Below, piece after piece: positions 61,736-64,000 of a DNA stretch of 64,000 nt. This DNA comes from Bacteroidales bacterium (GTDB taxonomy: Bacteria; Bacteroidota; Bacteroidia; Bacteroidales; Marinifilaceae). The notes under the pieces are model-generated. The model was not told the DNA's origin. It did no database searches and saw only the letters and a list, made by a program, of their open reading frames with translations. The stretch covers positions 1 through 64,000 of the forward strand of contig SUWY01000012.1 in the NCBI GenBank assembly GCA_015061245.1, in the 5' to 3' direction. Each line of letters opens with the position of its first letter. Position 1 is the stretch's first letter. Made by a program: the position numbers and the translations under genes.

Positions 61736-62980
61736 ATGAGATTCATAAAATCATTTGTTGTTATTCTTCTGTTATCGTTTGTGGCATTTGGAGGTGTGGC
61801 ACAAACCGTTCGCATTGACAGTGCCAAGACAAATGATATGACAACTCGGGAGTACTCCCAATATATGAAAAAGTTGCGTAGAGATTCGATACGTGCCAAT
61901 AAGGCTGTTTGGCTCTCTATTTTGGGAGGACCATCGTATACCCCCGAGGCTTCGTTGGGAGTAGGCGGAGCTATTTTGGCCTCGTTTAGAATGAATCGTA
62001 ATGACTCTATCAGTCAGCGTTCATATATCCCTGCCGGTTTTAATGTCTCAATTAACGGAACATTTATTGTTGCCGGTGCGGGAGTGCTGTTCTTTAATGA
62101 GAACCGTTTTAAAATCTATGCTAACTATGGCTATCGAAATGAGCCGGCAAATTTCTACGGAGTAGGTTTCAATGAGATTGACAGAAATGGCGATTTGCTG
62201 AAGGATAAGTTGATAGATAAGGATCAAACCATATACAGACGCTCCTATCTTACTTTAACTCCGAGATTTATATGGAGTTTGGGTAAAAATATGTATGCGG
62301 GAGGAATAGTTGCTGTTAACTATAATAAAGTTGTTAAAACAGATTCCAATTCAATATTGCAACAACACTTAAGTGATCCTGATGATGATATTTTCCGCAA
62401 GAAGTATCACAATATGGGACTGGGTGCAGTGTTCCAATATGATACTCGCAATGATGTGGCAACTCCAACTTCAGGGTTGTTTGCAAGTGCGTCGGCATTG
62501 GTGTATGGGAAGTATTTCGGAGGTAAATATAATTACGAACTTTTTGAGTTGGAGTATCGACAATTCCAAAACGTATTTCGTGAGCGTAGTACATTGGCAT
62601 GGATTGCCAAAACTCAGATAGGAGTGGGCGATGTTCCATTTACAGAACTTCCGACATTTGGCTCTCCTAATGATTTGCGAGGGTTCCTTGTCGGTAAGTA
62701 TCGCGATAAGTCAATGGCTTTTGGAATTGTAGAGTATAGACATATGTTTGGAACTCAGGAGCAATATGATATGGGTAAATTGCTCAGTAAATTCGGCTTT
62801 GTTGCCTGGGTGGGAACCGGTACAATAGGAAAAGATCCGGCAGATTGGGATAAGTGGAAACTGAACTATGGTGTTGGATTAAGAATTCAGATACAGCCGG
62901 GTAAGAATTTCCGTTTGGATATTGGTGGCGGTCCCGGTCAAAAGTTGGGATTCTATATGAATATGACCGAAGCATTTTGA
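61736..62980 (+). CDS. BamA/TamA-family outer-membrane barrel protein
   Basis: 414 residues with a signal peptide (ending GVAQ). The mature protein is made of amphipathic strands and contains the Omp85 lid-loop signature LRGFLVGKYRDKS (residues about 317-329). No POTRA domains fit into the short N-terminal part, so it is the small barrel-only version common in Bacteroidota. It may insert or export surface proteins; a specific role is not known. The last residue is Phe, as for outer-membrane barrels. Confidence 0.82.
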   Translation: MRFIKSFVVILLLSFVAFGGVAQTVRIDSAKTNDMTTREYSQYMKKLRRDSIRANKAVWLSILGGPSYTPEASLGVGGAILASFRMNRNDSISQRSYIPAGFNVSINGTFIVAGAGVLFFNENRFKIYANYGYRNEPANFYGVGFNEIDRNGDLLKDKLIDKDQTIYRRSYLTLTPRFIWSLGKNMYAGGIVAVNYNKVVKTDSNSILQQHLSDPDDDIFRKKYHNMGLGAVFQYDTRNDVATPTSGLFASASALVYGKYFGGKYNYELFELEYRQFQNVFRERSTLAWIAKTQIGVGDVPFTELPTFGSPNDLRGFLVGKYRDKSMAFGIVEYRHMFGTQEQYDMGKLLSKFGFVAWVGTGTIGKDPADWDKWKLNYGVGLRIQIQPGKNFRLDIGGGPGQKLGFYMNMTEAF

Positions 62981-63005
62981 TAAAGGTAAAAAATAGTTAC
63001 CTTTG
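62976..63005 (+). promoter_or_regulatory. Promoter of the CoA transferase
   Basis: TTTG at 62976-62979, an 18-base spacer and TACCTTTG at 62998-63005. The ATG is 43 bases downstream. The -33 box is in the last codons of the barrel gene. Confidence 0.55.
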
Positions 63006-63048
63006 TGATTCAATATTAAGAATTAACAGTAAAACAAATTAAATAGAC

Positions 63049-64000
63049 ATGTATCAAGGAATTAAGACAGTTTCTTTTGCCGAGGCGGTAAAAGTTGTTA
63101 AGAGTGGTGACAGAATTCACTTGTCAAGTGTTGCCAGCACTCCGCAAGGATTGATTTTTGCTCTTTGCGATCGTGGTCGCAATGGCGAGTTGAAAGATGT
63201 GAAGATTCAGCACCTTCATACAGAGGGTCCTGCTCCATATTCAGCTCCTGAGTTTGAGGGAGTATTCCAGTTGGAGTCATTGTTCGTTGGAGCAAATGTT
63301 CGTAAGGATACTCAGGCAGGTTATGCTGACTATATCCCGGTTAATTTGAGTGAGACACAGAAACTTATCCGTTGTGGAGCAACTCCTGTTGATGTAGCAA
63401 TGATTCAGGTTTGTCCACCAGATAAACATGGTTTTGTATCTTTGGGAACATCTGTTGATGCAACATTGGCTGCTGTGCAGAATGCTAAGACAGTTATCGC
63501 AGTTATTAACCCTAACGTACCTCGTGCATTTGGAGATGCCTTGATCCGTGTTTCTGATATTGATATCTTCTGTGAGGACGATACTCCACTTATCGAGGCA
63601 CACCCTGCTGTAGCAAGCGAGTCTGATGAGAAGATTGCATCTTTCTGTGCTGAGCTTATCGAGGATGGAGCTACATTGCAGATGGGTATTGGTGCTTTGC
63701 CAAATGCAGTGTTGTCAAAGTTGACAAACCACAAGAATCTTGGAGTTCACACCGAGATGTTTGCTGATGGAGTATTGCCATTGTACTATAGCGGTGTTAT
63801 CAACAATATGAACAAGAAGTTTGATAAGGGTAAAATGGTATCAACTTTCTTGATGGGTTCTAAGGCTGTTTATGACTTTATCGATGATAACCCGGGTGTT
63901 TATATGATGGACGTTGGTTATACAAATGATCCTTTTATCGTTGCTCAGCAGCCTAAGATGACAGCTATTAACTCTGCAGTATCGGTTGATTTGACAGGTC
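63049..64000 (+). CDS. Acetyl-CoA hydrolase/transferase family protein (partial, 5' part)
   Basis: The frame is open from the ATG at 63049 to the window end: 317 residues without a stop, so the ORF track does not list it. The translation starts MYQGIKTVSFAEAVKVVKSG. CPPDKHGFVSLGTSVDAT is typical of 4-hydroxybutyrate/butyryl-CoA:acetate CoA transferases, as is LQMGIGALPNAVLSKL. The expected catalytic Glu lies in the second domain, partly beyond the edge. It moves CoA between acids during fermentation; acetate or succinate are likely partners but not certain. Confidence 0.9.
   Translation, partial: MYQGIKTVSFAEAVKVVKSGDRIHLSSVASTPQGLIFALCDRGRNGELKDVKIQHLHTEGPAPYSAPEFEGVFQLESLFVGANVRKDTQAGYADYIPVNLSETQKLIRCGATPVDVAMIQVCPPDKHGFVSLGTSVDATLAAVQNAKTVIAVINPNVPRAFGDALIRVSDIDIFCEDDTPLIEAHPAVASESDEKIASFCAELIEDGATLQMGIGALPNAVLSKLTNHKNLGVHTEMFADGVLPLYYSGVINNMNKKFDKGKMVSTFLMGSKAVYDFIDDNPGVYMMDVGYTNDPFIVAQQPKMTAINSAVSVDLTG

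Overview
The window is a stretch of bacterial chromosome from the order Bacteroidales (phylum Bacteroidota); I cannot fix the family from sequence alone. Three things point there. Promoters match the Bacteroidota type (TAnnTTTG near -7, TTTG about 20 bases upstream). Many lipoproteins and protein families are typical of the phylum (DUF4837, DUF3108, 6-bladed-propeller lipoproteins, the long PurM, fused SpmA/SpmB, the Vor/Kor cluster). There are essentially no strong Shine-Dalgarno sites. Genes are closely packed, on both strands and almost all chromosomal housekeeping. I see no phage, plasmid, transposase or CRISPR.

Layout. 1-8.9 kb: a propeller lipoprotein facing a leftward cell-envelope run (NamZ-type muramidase, DUF4837, DUF3108, Ig-like lipoprotein, ComF, a TonB-like protein, LolC/E-like permease). 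9.0-11.7 kb: a four-gene 2-oxoacid:ferredoxin oxidoreductase operon. 11.7-12.0 kb: two identical tRNA-Asn genes with promoter and terminator. 12-15.3 kb: purM, purD and a membrane protein. 15.3-18.7 kb (leftward): pyrC, a polyprenol-phosphate sugar synthase and murF; then ispF. 19.3-23.2 kb (leftward): zinc-type ABC transporter znuA-znuC-znuB followed by a secreted C1 peptidase. 23.3-26.7 kb: phosphatase, PduO-type cobalamin adenosyltransferase, CobD/HisC-like enzyme and a split chromate transporter. 26.7-31.3 kb: a large secreted MG2-like protein and an O-antigen-ligase/TPR protein. 31.3-38.1 kb: phosphate starvation block (pstB, pstA, pstC, pstS and a porin leftward; phoB-phoR rightward from a shared control region). 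38.4-39.5 kb: a DUF4143 AAA ATPase between two related hairpins. 39.6-44.4 kb (leftward): GH51 arabinofuranosidase and pyruvate phosphate dikinase. 44.6-48.7 kb: propeller lipoprotein plus an unknown secreted protein, a radical SAM protein and an ACT-like protein. 48.7-50.0 kb: a 1.3 kb non-coding block of three tandem-repeat families. 50.0-54.9 kb: ffh, folD, spmAB-like and a DEAD-box helicase. 55.2-59.3 kb: lytic transglycosylase (leftward), MalY/PatB-like lyase and a uridine-kinase-like enzyme. 59.3-61.2 kb: two paralogous small lipoproteins inside a duplicated segment. 61.2 kb to the end: GatB/YqeY protein, a BamA/TamA-like barrel and the 5' part of a CoA transferase.

Most notable: (i) the 59.2-61.2 kb mosaic, where two lipoprotein genes share 226 identical bases (operator, promoter, signal peptide) and then diverge abruptly, each preceded by a fragment of the 3' end of the neighbouring yqeY gene and the whole followed by a copy of the uridine-kinase 3' end; (ii) a 12-base perfect palindrome GCAAACGTTTGC over the -33 box of both; (iii) an octamer GGGCGAGG/CCTCGCCC seen at least 18 times, on both strands, in all reading frames and between genes; (iv) the tandem-repeat block in front of ffh, whose core also occurs at the left edge of the window; (v) the hairpin-flanked DUF4143 ATPase with a hairpin in its own leader.
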